Assembly (NCBI GenBank): GCA_963746255.1
Contig: CAVVAJ010000001.1
Location: 620,001-684,000, forward strand
Length of the DNA: 64,000 bases
Direction of reading: 5' to 3'
Source of the DNA: DAOVXM01 sp963746255
Lineage (GTDB): Bacteria; Chloroflexota; Anaerolineae; Anaerolineales; UBA4823
Positions within the stretch are counted from its first letter, which is position 1. Each line of letters opens with the position of its first letter. The notes beneath the pieces are model-generated. The model saw nothing but the letters and a program-made list of their open reading frames with translations, searched no databases and was not told where the DNA came from. This document shows, piece after piece, positions 51,051-59,956 of this stretch. The translations under genes and the position numbers were made by a program.

Positions 51051-51081
51051 GTAAATAAGTTTATAATATAAACTTATTTAC
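51051..51081. promoter_or_regulatory. 31-bp perfect palindromic operator
   Basis: Arms of 15 bases (51051-51065 and 51067-51081; left arm GTAAATAAGTTTATA) flank a single A. It begins directly after the -10 box and covers the predicted transcription start. The likely ligand is the winged-helix protein encoded as second gene of the same operon. Confidence 0.75.
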
Positions 51082-51104
51082 TACTTAGCAAGGATGGATA
51101 TCAC

Positions 51105-51719
51105 ATGTATACTAAACGGAAAACTTCCCAGCTTGAACGTAAGACCTACCAGATGTATCAAAGCGACGGAGTCTTAGATTTGATCATCGGTCTCTCGATA
51201 TGTGGATTTGGAACCTTTATGTTGACCGGTAATGCAGCCTTCATCGGCTCAGCATGGCTGCCGATCTTACTCTACTTGCCATTGAAGAAACGCTTCACCG
51301 CCCCACGCTACGGCTATGTAAAATTCACAATCAGCTCGCGCCACTCGGTGTACTATATCTTGAGCATAGCCGTTGGTATCGTCGCACTCGCATTCATGCT
51401 AGGTTTTGTCGGAATGCTGCGATCGGATAGCCTGCCACACAACCTGCGAGCCTGGGTTAATCAGTACGAAATATTTTTTTTAGGCTGCTTCCTCAACGCC
51501 GGATTAATCGCGCTTGGAGCAATCATCGGGTTGAACCGGTTCTATTACTATGCGGTCTTTGTCGCTGCCGTCACGTTTCTGATCGGTTGGCTCGGATTGC
51601 CAGCAGAAATCACTGTGGTTGCCATAGGGCTGGTCATCACTATAGTGAGCTTGATCATGATGATCCAATTTTCAAAACGCTACCCCATCCAGGATGCGGA
51701 GTTCTCGAATGCCAGCTGA
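51105..51719 (+). CDS. Hypothetical multi-pass membrane protein
   Basis: 204 residues with about six hydrophobic segments and a basic, polar N-terminus. No family is recognised. It overlaps the winged-helix gene by 11 bases, so the two are translationally linked, and the regulator may control or sense the state of this protein. Confidence 0.7.
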   Translation: MYTKRKTSQLERKTYQMYQSDGVLDLIIGLSICGFGTFMLTGNAAFIGSAWLPILLYLPLKKRFTAPRYGYVKFTISSRHSVYYILSIAVGIVALAFMLGFVGMLRSDSLPHNLRAWVNQYEIFFLGCFLNAGLIALGAIIGLNRFYYYAVFVAAVTFLIGWLGLPAEITVVAIGLVITIVSLIMMIQFSKRYPIQDAEFSNAS

Positions 51720-52027
51720 AAGTGATCTCCTGCAGCTAATCGAATCGATAGATCCCACTGTTCATGCACCAACCCGTTTGAAAATGCTGGCATACCTTGA
51801 ATATCGTCGAGAGTGCTGATTTCACATTCCTGCTCAACCAGACCCAGCTGACGCGCGGCAACTTGTCCGCCAACCTGCGCAAGCTGGAAGAGGCTGGCTA
51901 CATCGATGTAAAGAAGGAATTCGTGGATCGAGTGCCGCGTACTTTGATCAGGCTCAGTCCGATTGGGCACGAAGCACTGGCAGAATATAAGCTGAATATG
52001 CAGCTGATACTAGACGAGCTGCTTTAA
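51709..52027 (+). CDS. Winged-helix transcriptional regulator (HTH_34/MarR-like), one frameshift
   Basis: About 106 codons: MPAESDLLQLIESIDPTVHA then LKMLAYL, a shift by one extra G near 51802, then NIVESADFTFLLNQTQLT, the recognition region RGNLSANLRKLEEAGYIDVK and the wing VDRVPRTLIRLSPIGHEAL. The compact form matches winged-helix proteins paired with small membrane proteins in many bacteria. The 31-bp palindrome at the operon promoter is its probable operator (inference). Confidence 0.82.
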
Positions 52028-52138
52028 CAACTCTACATGGATTGCTGATCACTAGCAAAGCACGTACCTGCTATTATCCCCCGATCCGCAATCGAAGGAA
52101 TACTTGGACCGACATCAACGTGGTCGTGGGCGATAGCT

Positions 52139-52668
52139 TTGCAATCATCCGGACAGCAGAAAACGGCCCGATTTGACACTCGATTTTTTCCCCAGCACTT
52201 CGCCATGCTTACAGTGGCTGAAAATCCCATGCCAATGGGCTACTGGACGGTCATCTCCAAGGACCCGTTCCGATTCCTTCTCTGTATGCAGGTTGGGAGC
52301 CACAGTTTAATCCTGCTGAAAAAATATAAAGAAGCCGGGCTGCACTTCATGCCATGGTCGGATCGCCAGCGGGTCGTGGATGCCGGGCATATCAACTGGC
52401 GGGATATTGATAAAGCAACCAGGCTCGGATTCGAACTCTACCTTGCAGGCCAATTCCAACACACCCGGCTGGTACGGGTGCAAATGCGGTTTACGAACTT
52501 GTGCTTAACCGCGAGCTGATGCGCCTTTCACGTGAGTTCGCGATTTTCGTAATGGATGTCGTCGCCACTCACGGCGAGACCAACCCCACGGAACGCCAGC
52601 CGATCATTTACGTAAACCTCGATGATTTCGCCACCCTTGGGGAACGCTGGGAACACAAAAAAATAAAC
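52139..52668 (+). CDS. Flavin reductase-like domain protein, frameshifted
   Basis: About 175 codons. The first frame starts at a TTG and carries RFFPQHFAMLTVAENPMPMG and GHINWRDIDKATRLGFELYL. Near 52478 one missing base leads to GANAVYELVLNRELMRLSRE, then MDVVATHGETNPTERQP. A run of seven A's near 52663 probably hides the natural stop (EHKK then TAA). The fold is the FMN-binding split barrel of flavin reductases. The true N-terminus is uncertain, since a stop lies 6 bases upstream of the start used. Confidence 0.65.
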
Positions 52669-53154
52669 TGGCCAAATCTTCAAAATTCCTATCCCCGCCG
52701 CAAGCGGACGGCGCATGACGGAATTTTGCCCCTCGGCTACAGATTTTGCTAAAACTTGGAACCCACGTAGAAAGCTACGGGGTATTCCATTTAAAATAAC
52801 CTACCCTGCTGGGTACCAGAACGAAACAAATTTCCCGACTCAATGAGTGTTCTTTCTAAACCAAGCTAGTGGTACTACAACCAAAAGCTTCTACCATCCC
52901 ATAAAGGGGTTGCCTTAGTGTTCCTTCAAACTTGATTGTTTAGAAAGAATATTGTGTAGACGGAACACTAAGTAAAGCCAAATATTACTGGTTTATGAAT
53001 AATGGTGATCTGCCAGATGGGCGACGATTGAAAAATTAAGATACAATCAAATGAAATAAACTGGCACAAAGTTGTCTCATGGAAACATTTGCGCCTCGAG
53101 CGGTATTTGACACATCAACTGCCAACTGATCCGGTCTACAAGGAGAAACCAACT
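52669..53154. other. Intergenic region, 486 bp
   Basis: It holds an 11-bp inverted repeat (52914-52924 with 52962-52972) that encloses a related pair of TTTCTAAAC-like arms. I see no supported ORF and no transposase. Confidence 0.55.
52914..52972. repeat. Short inverted-repeat element
   Basis: CTTAGTGTTCC and GGAACACTAAG are exact complements 37 bases apart. An upstream TTCTTTCTAAAC (52851-52862) is also partly complementary to GTTTAGAAAGAA inside the loop. It could be a cruciform or a small mobile-element end. Confidence 0.4.
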
Positions 53155-54222
53155 ATGTTGAATTGGGGCTTTATCGGCGCCGGCGTGATCGCCCGAGTAT
53201 TCTGCAATGGCCTGCGATTCTCTAAAACAGGTCAGGCTTACGCGGTTGCCAGCCGGGTTGGCGATAATGCCCAGCAGATGGCACGTGATTTTAACATCCC
53301 GAAGTGGTATCTCGGATACGATGGATTATTGGCTGATGAGGATATAGATGTGGTGTACATCTCTACCATCCATCCGGAACACAAACGCTGGGTCCTCAAG
53401 GCAGCTGAAGCTGGCAAACATATCCTGGTTGAGAAACCAATCGGCATGAATTACCAAGAAGCGCAGGCCATGATCGATGCCGCAAATAAGCATGATGTCT
53501 TCTTAATGGAAGCATTTATGTACCGCTGCCACCCACAGACCACACGGCTGTTAGATGTTCTCCAGCAGGGAGAAATCGGTCAAGTGCGTATGCTGCGGGC
53601 GACACTGTCCTTCCAGGGACCCGAAGACCCCGAGTCGCGGCTGTACGCCAAAGAACTCGGCGGCGGCAGCATCCTGGATGTCGGCTGCTATCCCGCATCA
53701 GCAGCCCGGATGATTGCTGGAATCGCCTCCGGCCAGCGCTTCCTAGATCCAGTCGCGGTTAAAGCGGTGGCGAAATTCGGACCCTCAGAAGTAGATCTAT
53801 ACTCTTCAGCAGTGCTACGCTTTGAAAACGGGATTATCGCCCAGCTGGCCTGTGGTGTGGACTGCGAGCGCGAATCGCAGGTCGTCATCTATGGATCGAG
53901 CGGCTACATCAGCGTGCCAGTTCTGTGGGTGCCTTCATCACCGGTGCGCTTCGCACAGGAGCCTCTGCCTTTGGATACTCCCTTTCCCCCAACCTCATTC
54001 ACAATAAATTATTACGATGAGCGCCCCACAGAAGAGATCCTTATCGAACCGGACCAGGACCTATATACGTATGAGGCTGATGCAGTTGCCGACTACCTGC
54101 AACAGGGACAATCGCCATTCATGAGTTGGAATGATACGTTAGGGAACATGCAGCTGCTCGATACTTGGCGGCGGGAGATCGGCCTGTATTACAGGGCTGA
54201 CCGCGACAATTTCCTGGATTGA
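53155..54222 (+). CDS. Gfo/Idh/MocA-family oxidoreductase
   Basis: 355 residues from the ATG at 53155 (AAGGAG nine bases upstream). The Rossmann motif WGFIGAGVIARVF starts the protein, the EKPIGMN motif follows near residue 93, and the GGGSILDVGCYPASAARMI helix with its catalytic-type residues lies near residue 165. Family members oxidise or epimerise sugars, inositols or trans-dihydrodiols with NAD(P). It is a single gene; the substrate is unknown. Intact. Confidence 0.92.
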   Translation: MLNWGFIGAGVIARVFCNGLRFSKTGQAYAVASRVGDNAQQMARDFNIPKWYLGYDGLLADEDIDVVYISTIHPEHKRWVLKAAEAGKHILVEKPIGMNYQEAQAMIDAANKHDVFLMEAFMYRCHPQTTRLLDVLQQGEIGQVRMLRATLSFQGPEDPESRLYAKELGGGSILDVGCYPASAARMIAGIASGQRFLDPVAVKAVAKFGPSEVDLYSSAVLRFENGIIAQLACGVDCERESQVVIYGSSGYISVPVLWVPSSPVRFAQEPLPLDTPFPPTSFTINYYDERPTEEILIEPDQDLYTYEADAVADYLQQGQSPFMSWNDTLGNMQLLDTWRREIGLYYRADRDNFLD

Positions 54223-54329
54223 TTGCCTCAAAAGTAAGGATTGATTTTTGGTCGTCGACATTAGTTGGCGCTGTGAGTTTACTCTGAGATCTACTTTTTC
54301 GGCTTTCTCCTAAGGATTATCCCCCCAGT

Positions 54330-54419
54330 GTCATCCTTGGGACACAGGACGAAGGATCTCGGTTTTTAGGTGCTAAGATTGTGCTAAAAACGAGATGCTT
54401 CACATCCGTTCAGCATGAC
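54330..54419. repeat. Dispersed hairpin repeat, copy C
   Basis: From GTGTCATCC through GAAGGATCTC, the arms ATCTCGGTTTTTAG and CTAAAAACGAGAT, to CATGAC near 54419. It shares the GTCATCC...GAAGGATCTC core of copies A and B. The Dabb gene's final codons and stop lie inside it. Confidence 0.7.
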
Positions 54420-54759
54420 GTCGCGATGTTGTGCATCGCTTATCAAGCCATGTTTTATCCACTTGGTAATTAACAACCATGGCATCGGCAACGAAATCGA
54501 GTTCATCCAACAGCTCGCCAAACTTGACATGGTTAGGGTGAGGAATGTAGGCATCCCGCGCTGCGGAGTTCTGGAAGGTCGGCAGAAAGACATAGCTGAA
54601 GACCAAATTTTTCTCTTCGGGGCTGTCAACGATGCTGTGTTCGATCGCGATGATCCCTGGTCTCTTGGTTTTAAGCTCAAGAAACGCGTCATTAAACCGG
54701 TCAATATGGATTTGCGGTGCAGATTCCCGGTAGCGAAACATTACGATATATCTGATCAT
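54400..54759 (-). CDS. Dabb (stress-responsive alpha/beta barrel) domain protein
   Basis: 119 residues from the ATG at 54759 (GGAGTAGAC upstream). MIRYIVMFRYRES and HPNHVKFGELLDELDFVADA are typical of the dimeric Dabb fold, normally about 100 residues. The last 14 residues (DKRCTTSRRHAERM) read into repeat copy C and probably add a tail that the family lacks. Function of bacterial Dabb proteins is mostly unknown. Confidence 0.85.
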   Translation of the reverse strand: MIRYIVMFRYRESAPQIHIDRFNDAFLELKTKRPGIIAIEHSIVDSPEEKNLVFSYVFLPTFQNSAARDAYIPHPNHVKFGELLDELDFVADAMVVNYQVDKTWLDKRCTTSRRHAERM

Positions 54760-54761
54760 GT

Positions 54762-55814
54762 CTACTCCAAATTGTTTTGCGTGTGCTCGGTAGATCTGCA
54801 TTGCATATGTGCTTGATAGTAACGGGCGAAAAGGCACAGAGTACGTGTGGACCAATCGATTACACGGTTGCGAGGCGCCCGCCAGTGATCTGAAAATGGC
54901 AAGACATCCGACCGTGCGAAGCGCGCGCCTAAATCCCAAAACCCATCCACAGCCCTTTGGTCCCACAACCAAGCCATACTCACAGGGGCGAATTTTACCC
55001 ATGTGGAGAAGCTAGCGCTGAACAGTTCCAAGGAAGCGAACCAACGGTCAAAATCCCCCGCAGATAAGGTTCCGGGAGGTGCGCTCAACGGGACGCTCAA
55101 GTAACCGATCCCTTCCGGTTGGTACCACAACCATGCCAGCAGTGCCTCTTCAATTTTTGCAGGCAGCGTCCCGGTTTGCGAGCCCAACAAGTTCAATGCA
55201 TACTTATTGCTGATGACCAGATAGCTGTCCTTCACCGGCGTGCCGGCCAGCTCAGTATGGGCTTGGATCTCGGCTGACGCGTCGTAGATCCCGCTGCAAA
55301 AGGTCCGCATGGTGATCTCGCGCCACAGCCCGCGCACCGGCTTTATTCGCGGATGCTGTGGGTCAAGCCGCGCCAGGGTGCTTGCGGAGAAGAGCTGAAC
55401 CCCTGTAGCCCAGCCTACATTCCGCTCTGGCGGGTCGGGAAATTTAACCGCCCCGGACAGCAGTGCGGCGAGATAGTCGCGTGTGCGTTTTATCCGTGGG
55501 TGCCACCCTCCTAAACCGAGTGCAACAGCCCGCTCCACACCCTTCTCAGTAGTGTGAATCTTTTGATTCAACCGCGTATCCTGGGAATGGAACCGTCCCC
55601 AACTACCGTCCGCGTGCTGCTCCTCGAGTAAAGCCTGGACCTGCCGGCTGCTTTCCAGGCGCCGTCGCGCATCCTTCAGGCGGTGGTTATGCTCCGGAAG
55701 CCGCAGCACATCAGCCATAAGCCGGCAGTGGACAACCGGGCAATCGGTAGCGGAGAGCAAGTTCTCAGCCAATGCCTCAATTTCCGCTTGTTCGGCATTC
55801 ATGTCTTTAATCAA
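54762..55814 (-). CDS. Alpha-alpha toroid (terpene cyclase/prenyltransferase-like) protein
   Basis: 350 residues. A DGSWGRFHSQDTRLN segment and repeated Trp-rich helices (LGLGGWHPRIKRTRDYLAAL) recall the toroid repeats of squalene-cyclase-like proteins. No DXDD or DCTAE catalytic motif was recognised, so a cyclase activity is not claimed. It ends 3 bases before the Dabb gene on the same strand. Confidence 0.6.
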   Translation of the reverse strand: MIKDMNAEQAEIEALAENLLSATDCPVVHCRLMADVLRLPEHNHRLKDARRRLESSRQVQALLEEQHADGSWGRFHSQDTRLNQKIHTTEKGVERAVALGLGGWHPRIKRTRDYLAALLSGAVKFPDPPERNVGWATGVQLFSASTLARLDPQHPRIKPVRGLWREITMRTFCSGIYDASAEIQAHTELAGTPVKDSYLVISNKYALNLLGSQTGTLPAKIEEALLAWLWYQPEGIGYLSVPLSAPPGTLSAGDFDRWFASLELFSASFSTWVKFAPVSMAWLWDQRAVDGFWDLGARFARSDVLPFSDHWRAPRNRVIDWSTRTLCLFARYYQAHMQCRSTEHTQNNLE

Positions 55815-56250
55815 TTGATAAGGCTCGGATTATGCGTAACTAAAATATATGGGTATCCACTCGCAATCGATTTAAGCATCATGGATATTGAACTACTCAC
55901 TCATATGAGCAGATATCAAGGCAGAATAGCTCGAGAGATCAGGACCTATGTAATAACCTTCATTATAGACGCATTGATATCGATATAAAATGTATATTCC
56001 GGTGAACCCGCCCTCCTTTTCTGCAAGGTGGTATCGGTTAGTAATCTTACAAACAAGCGACCACTGAAAATCACCCCAAGATTACGCGCACAATCCCCAA
56101 TCTCCTAATCACTTGAGGGAAGAGGCTGTAAGTGAGACAGATGAATATATGAGCTGCGAAACAGAAAGATGTCCTGACGGCTGTACAGGCAGCTACCAGG
56201 ACTTTTATGATCAGCACATCATGCGACATGGAGATACTTGGGTACGTGAG
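55815..56250. other. Intergenic region, 436 bp
   Basis: I see nothing recognisable here: no ORF, strong hairpin or repeat. Confidence 0.6.
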
Positions 56251-57324
56251 CTACTTATCGAAATGTTTATCCGAATAAACTAGTCCATACCAGTAGATAT
56301 TATTCGCGGAGCCTTTGACGATATACAACAACGCCGCACCCTGCCCATCAGGTCCCCAACCCTCACTGTAGACCACTTCAACAATATCCAACTCCGGCCC
56401 GAACATCTGCTCGGGTGGCATACCCGCTAAGGGTGGGAACTCAGCCCGGTCAGTTGTAAAGCTGAGTGGTTGGCTGGTATCGGCCGGCAGACGGTACTCC
56501 TGCAGCTCGGTGGTAATTCCGGCGGGTGTGTCGACGCGTCCTTCCGAGCCCCAGTAGGCAATAGTGAATGGATCCCCCATAGAGCCGTGCAGCGCCGAAA
56601 GGTTGCGGGATTTCAGGCCATCCATCACATTGCATAGCACCCACAAGTCATCATCAGGTCCAACTGTAGTGCAGTCATTTTGTGAAGCCACTTCTTCAAC
56701 CGGATCGAACAGCTCAAGGGTGCTGGCTACTTCGGCTAATAGACTAACATCGCCAGAGCCGGCAAGTTCTAAGTAGTATTCGTCGATGGGAACAAAGTAG
56801 AAATAGACCTGATCCCCTTCGAGGGAATTGAGCGTAACAGCTGCGGCAGGTACCCCATCCTCACGCGTAAACAGCTCTTCCGATATAATCTCAAGTCCGG
56901 AAGATTCCCAGGCTAACCGGCGGTGATCCAGATATTCCGGCAACGTGCCGGTCGGGTCCCAGCGGTAGACGGTAATCTGCAAGACTACTTCACCATCTAG
57001 TTCCAGCTGTTTTATCTTAGCACGTGAACCGTCTTCGGAGAAATCGGATACCTGCCAGTCAGCAGGATATTGAAAAGCGAAACCGACCTTCTCATCCCGG
57101 TACCACGCTGGGTCAAATGAGAGCGTGGGAGGAACTTCAGTTGGTGGCACGGTGGGTAAACTCGTCGCGGTGGGCGATGGCATGTCGGTTGCTGGTGGTG
57201 CCGTCGCAGTCGGTGGTTCCAATGTAGCGGTCGGAGCCAATGGTTCATTAGTGAGGCTAGCTTCGCTCGTACAACCACTAATGGTAAGCAACACAATGGT
57301 TAATATTAATATCCATTTTTTCAT
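56251..57324 (-). CDS. Lipoprotein with Pro/Thr-rich linker and PsbP-like domain
   Basis: 357 residues. The lipobox ISGC is at the end of the signal peptide (Cys18), then a Pro/Thr/Ala linker to about residue 68. DEKVGFAFQYPADWQVSDFS begins a PsbP-like region seen in many bacterial lipoproteins, continuing to residue 205. The C-terminal 150 residues are unrecognised. Four Cys-containing segments may form disulfides. Surface-exposed; function unknown. Confidence 0.78.
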   Translation of the reverse strand: MKKWILILTIVLLTISGCTSEASLTNEPLAPTATLEPPTATAPPATDMPSPTATSLPTVPPTEVPPTLSFDPAWYRDEKVGFAFQYPADWQVSDFSEDGSRAKIKQLELDGEVVLQITVYRWDPTGTLPEYLDHRRLAWESSGLEIISEELFTREDGVPAAAVTLNSLEGDQVYFYFVPIDEYYLELAGSGDVSLLAEVASTLELFDPVEEVASQNDCTTVGPDDDLWVLCNVMDGLKSRNLSALHGSMGDPFTIAYWGSEGRVDTPAGITTELQEYRLPADTSQPLSFTTDRAEFPPLAGMPPEQMFGPELDIVEVVYSEGWGPDGQGAALLYIVKGSANNIYWYGLVYSDKHFDK

Positions 57325-57716
57325 TTCAGTCTCCTTGGCGCGTAGTAACAGTATAGGATAAACGAATCAGCTAACGATTTTGTTCCAATAATAAACACTA
57401 ATACGACTTGCCTTCGTGAATGGTTCACACTGGATGGAATCAGATGAAGCACTATTGATCAGCCTGGAAGATTAAGAAGGAAGATCAGAACCATCAAAAA
57501 AATGCTGGAAAAAAATTCCAGCAATAAGGGAGGAGACACTGGGGAAATTATGCCTCCGACAGGGTTATTCGCAATATCCAGTGGCAGTAATCAACATTTC
57601 TACTGCCCTGCACCTACCAATTATCTAGCAGACGTGGGAAGGAAACTGAGCACTCCTGACCAGTCCCGTGGTGACAATGCGATTATGGTGGGAGCTCTTT
57701 TAGATTAATATTTACG
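57325..57716. other. Intergenic region, 392 bp
   Basis: A 68-codon open frame on the plus strand (57502-57708) has no ribosome site or recognisable sequence and is not annotated. Nothing else was seen. Confidence 0.55.
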
Positions 57717-58088
57717 TTACCACTGTTCGATATCCGTAAGTTTTGGCTGCCAAGGCCAGCGCCCTTCAATCTCAACTACAAGGGACCAGCTAAGGAAAGT
57801 GCGGGTGAGGACTAGTAATGCTAGCACCACGACGCTCTGTAAACTCGTTTCAAGGACGACAGTCTCAATAATGTCAGCTGCAACCATAATCTCTAAACCT
57901 AAAATCAGTGTCCTTGCTAAAGATACGCGGAAACTATTGTAATCTTCCGGTCTGCGGCGATGGTACGCAACAATTTTCGATAAGTAGCGCAGCAAACCAT
58001 TAACTATTCCCACCAAAATGACAGCAACTGCGATCACTTCAACAAAAGTTACGCTTAGCTCGACAAAATACAGCGGTTCCCATTCCAT
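57717..58088 (-). CDS. DUF1622 membrane protein
   Basis: 123 residues from the ATG at 58088, preceded by AAAGGAGG. Three hydrophobic segments and the central YNSFRVSLARTLILGLEIMV motif match DUF1622 proteins, which are small inner-membrane proteins of unknown role. A single-gene unit. Confidence 0.85.
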   Translation of the reverse strand: MEWEPLYFVELSVTFVEVIAVAVILVGIVNGLLRYLSKIVAYHRRRPEDYNSFRVSLARTLILGLEIMVAADIIETVVLETSLQSVVVLALLVLTRTFLSWSLVVEIEGRWPWQPKLTDIEQW

Positions 58089-58436
58089 GCTTTTGGCTAC
58101 CTCCTTTGACAATGCAACTAGTAAACTCTATCGTAAATAATCCTTGGAGAAGGTTTAGGCCAGCTTTTGCATATTATGAGATAGATGAGGTGTCCATTTT
58201 GTATGACTAAACGATCCTCGCTTAAAGCCTGGTTGCAGGAATAAGCATTATTTCCTAAACCATTAGATGACGGCAGCTCACTATTTGAATTAGTTGAGAC
58301 ATAGAGTATTCTGTGATGAATTCCAACGTCAGAGTCCCGGCCGACTATACTGTATTGGCTGTAACATCATGAACGCTGTAGCCCGACAGATCCAGATAGA
58401 CATCATTGCGTTAGAGCGCGAAGCTCGCAAGCTTGC
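58089..58436. other. Intergenic region, 348 bp
   Basis: Nothing recognisable; a 91-codon plus-strand frame beginning at 58294 overlaps the MFS gene and looks like its shadow. Confidence 0.55.
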
Positions 58437-59678
58437 TCAATCTGTGGTCACGACGGCTTTTGCCAATTGGGTAAAACGCGACCGGGTGGTGACGTGCAGG
58501 CCTAGGAAACCTACTACCGCTAGGGCGCACAGGAAACCGCCCAAATACCAAACCAGATTTGGGTTGTAGTTATCCAGGATCACACCCGCGGTCGCGGGTC
58601 CAAAGGTCGCCGGCAGCGCCCAAGCTAGGCTGAAGAGCGCTAGGTAGCGACCGCGCATATCAGCAGGGGCAAAGTTTGCCGCTAGAGCTTGACCGACCGG
58701 CATGACGATCATCTCTCCAACAGTAATGACCACTATCGCTAATACAAAAAGGGCGTAAAGCGATACAACGCCGTACATGCTGAAGCCGATCATATAAAAC
58801 AGCGCCCCTAAAGCCATCATCAGCATCGGCGAGTAGCGCTTCACGATTCGAGTGGTTGGAAATTGGAATAAAATCACCGTTATGGCCGATGTCGTCAGTA
58901 AAAAGCCGTACCCCTGCGGCGATACGCCGTGCTCATCCCGTAAGTAGACTGAGAGCGTATTGTACATCTGGAGATAAACGACGATCATCAACATCGACAC
59001 AACAATATAAGTGACATACAGCCGGTCTTTAATCACTTTGCCATACCCGGCAAAAGTCGCCATGATGGATTCCCCTTTTGCAGCTTCGCTTGCCTCGGGT
59101 TTGGTTTCGGGGATGTAGCGATAGATGACCCCAGCGGTGATAAGGCTGGTGACGGCATCCATGACAAAGAGCAGCAAAAATGAGCGCGCGGCCATCAAGC
59201 CCCCGATGGTTGGTCCGAAGATCCAAGCCAGATTGGCAACAACGCGCAGCACGCCAAAACCATCCGCTCGCTTATCTTCTGGCAGGATGTCGGCTACCAT
59301 CGCCTGCCAGGCTGGACCAGCGATATCTGACAGAAAACCAACAACCACTGCCAGCACATAAAATACGGCCAAGTCATTTACCAGGCCCATAGCGACACTG
59401 CTCAGCGCGCTGAAAACCAAGCCGAAGAGCACCATCACTTTGCGCCCAAATCGGTCAGTCAGCGCGCCCCCGATCAGGTTGCCGATCAACCCGGCAAAGG
59501 AGAAGACCCCAATCAGCACGCCCGCCTCGGTCATACCGACATTGAACTTCTGGGTAATATACAGGGCGAAGAAGGGGAAGATCAATGTACCCCCAACGCG
59601 GTCGATGAAGCTGGCGCCCACGATCACCCAGAACTTGCGCGGATATTCGTTGAAGGTACTCTTTAGGCTTTCTAACAC
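58437..59678 (-). CDS. MFS transporter
   Basis: 413 residues with about 12 membrane segments. The motif A variant GGALTDRFGRKVM lies near residue 66. The start is a GTG at 59678 with a weak ribosome site (AGGTAG). The layout resembles drug or sugar efflux proteins; the substrate is unknown. It is divergent from the ABC exporter. Confidence 0.9.
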   Translation of the reverse strand: MLESLKSTFNEYPRKFWVIVGASFIDRVGGTLIFPFFALYITQKFNVGMTEAGVLIGVFSFAGLIGNLIGGALTDRFGRKVMVLFGLVFSALSSVAMGLVNDLAVFYVLAVVVGFLSDIAGPAWQAMVADILPEDKRADGFGVLRVVANLAWIFGPTIGGLMAARSFLLLFVMDAVTSLITAGVIYRYIPETKPEASEAAKGESIMATFAGYGKVIKDRLYVTYIVVSMLMIVVYLQMYNTLSVYLRDEHGVSPQGYGFLLTTSAITVILFQFPTTRIVKRYSPMLMMALGALFYMIGFSMYGVVSLYALFVLAIVVITVGEMIVMPVGQALAANFAPADMRGRYLALFSLAWALPATFGPATAGVILDNYNPNLVWYLGGFLCALAVVGFLGLHVTTRSRFTQLAKAVVTTD

Positions 59679-59956
59679 GATCTACCTATCCATCTCTCAA
59701 TATTGAGAACACATTGTATACCAATTTATCCAAATCCAATGTTCATTCTTATGATAACTGGGCGGGCTCAAGATCAGGCGTGCTCGATCGCGAATCCCCA
59801 TAGACCAGGTTGGATGTGTATAGACCTGCAAACCAGTCCAAGATGTATTATGGATGTCTTCCCAATCTCAGCTGACATATTTCCCTTGTTATCGAAGTCG
59901 AATGCTATTACAATCACCATTAACCTAACGATTGTTAATTGTTCGGAGGATACTGG

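Noticed and set aside
42821..54419. CRISPR-like repeats from the three dispersed elements
   Set aside because: Only three copies, kilobases apart and divergent; no spacer spacing and no cas genes.
58294..58569. 91-codon plus-strand frame
   Set aside because: Most of it is a shadow of the MFS gene on the other strand.
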